From positions 1-64,000 of the forward strand of contig BNCN01000006.1 in NCBI GenBank assembly GCA_014656495.1: 64,000 nucleotides of DNA, in the 5' to 3' direction. The translations under genes and the position numbers were made by a program. The notes under the pieces are model-generated. The model was not told the origin of the DNA. It did no database searches and saw nothing but the letters and a program-made list of their open reading frames with translations. Below, piece by piece: positions 63,575 to 64,000 of the stretch; within the stretch, counting starts at the first letter, position 1, and the number at the start of each line of letters is the position of its first letter. This DNA comes from Comamonas sp. KCTC 72670. GTDB lineage: Bacteria; Myxococcota; Myxococcia; Myxococcales; Myxococcaceae.

Positions 63575-64000
63575 ATGCGTCAGATTTCCCTTTTGGCGGG
63601 GCTCTCCCTCGCCGTCGCCATCATGGGCGGCTGCACCCCTTCCTACCCGAAGTGCAACGAGGACGAGCACTGCGCCGAGAAGGGCGAAGTCTGTGTCCAG
63701 GGCCAGTGTCAGGAGTGCGCCACGGACGCCAACTGCCAGGAGGGTTTCACCTGCCAGGCGAACAAGTGCGCCCCCAAGCCGCCTGAGTGCACCACGGACA
63801 GCGCCTGCGGCAGCGGCCGCATCTGCGAGGCCGGCAAGTGCGCGCAGGCCCAGTGCCAGCAGGACACCCAGTGCCCCGGTGGCGGCAAGTGCGAGTCGGG
63901 CCGCTGCCAGGCCCCCGAGAACACCTGCGCCTCCAGCTCGGACTGCGGCGAGGGCCAGGAGTGCCAGGCCGGCCAGTGCGTGACGGCCTCCGCGGACCGC
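63575..64000 (+). CDS. Cys-rich lipoprotein, 3' end beyond the window
   Basis: At least 142 residues, open at the window end. Signal peptide MRQISLLAGLSLAVAIMGGC carries a lipobox (GGC). The rest contains Cys repeats of about 20-25 residues (CTTDSACGSGRICEAGKC, CQQDTQCPGGGKCESGRC, CASSSDCGEGQECQAGQC), likely disulfide-rich. In myxobacteria such N-termini often precede an OmpA-type domain, but that part is not visible here. GGAGGAAAT lies before the ATG, so the start is secure. Confidence 0.85.
   Translation, partial: MRQISLLAGLSLAVAIMGGCTPSYPKCNEDEHCAEKGEVCVQGQCQECATDANCQEGFTCQANKCAPKPPECTTDSACGSGRICEAGKCAQAQCQQDTQCPGGGKCESGRCQAPENTCASSSDCGEGQECQAGQCVTASADR

Overview
The window is very GC-rich, densely coding DNA from a myxobacterium, most likely a member of the Myxococcaceae (Myxococcus, Corallococcus, Pyxidicoccus or a relative). 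The reasons are a long SigA-type housekeeping sigma factor with a Lys/Asp/Glu-rich N-terminus, a protein of the myxobacterial MXAN_5187 type, a Ser/Thr kinase, NtrC- and NtrY-like regulators, many lipoproteins and OmpA-like proteins, and a taste for secreted hydrolases. No phage, insertion sequence or CRISPR array is visible.

Layout. 1-10 kb: the 3' end of a 5S rRNA gene with its terminator, a METTL25-like methyltransferase, a secreted EEP-family phosphodiesterase, two tandem lipase-like hydrolases without signal peptides, a gutted M28 peptidase pseudogene, an unrecognised secreted protein, a BP74-type small protein, an MscS channel and a tRNA with a CAU anticodon that looks like Ile2. 10-16 kb: an alkyltransferase-like (ATL) DNA repair protein, then the macromolecular-synthesis cluster on the minus strand: rpsU, yqeY, a terminator, dnaG, rpoD. 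16-31 kb: HEAT-repeat proteins, an FHA-GGDEF diguanylate cyclase, asparaginase, a DsbA-like lipoprotein, a DUF4388 protein coupled to truD, a DUF4398 lipoprotein with a TSP3/OmpA lipoprotein, a DUF1460 amidase-like protein, a single-domain response regulator, a ribosome hibernation factor and the MXAN_5187-like protein.

31-46 kb: a truncated SMR efflux remnant directly before a Tcmp/LCM-type methyltransferase. Next comes a tightly packed four-gene minus-strand operon of class A PBP, VCBS-repeat protein, family-5 peptide-binding protein and NtrY-like histidine kinase. This is the most suggestive unit here, a possible peptidoglycan-sensing system. It is followed by a TPR protein, exonuclease III, a class C beta-lactamase-fold hydrolase, a tiny Cys-rich protein and a Ser/Thr kinase with TolB-like and TPR regions. 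46-64 kb: a DUF1800/DUF1501 secreted pair, an M28 aminopeptidase, a small lipoprotein, a GMC oxidoreductase, an OmpA protein, a dGTPase, a lipoprotein, a YedK/HMCES-type SRAP protein, DoxX, a winged-helix regulator, a lid-less Hsp70, AzlCD, a pesticin-type muramidase with an intact catalytic triad, a small unknown protein, an NtrC-type regulator and the start of a Cys-rich lipoprotein that leaves the window.

Five gene pairs share 4-bp stop/start overlaps, which supports translational coupling. Assignments come from reading motifs by eye. No database search was run, and family names rest on recalled motif patterns.
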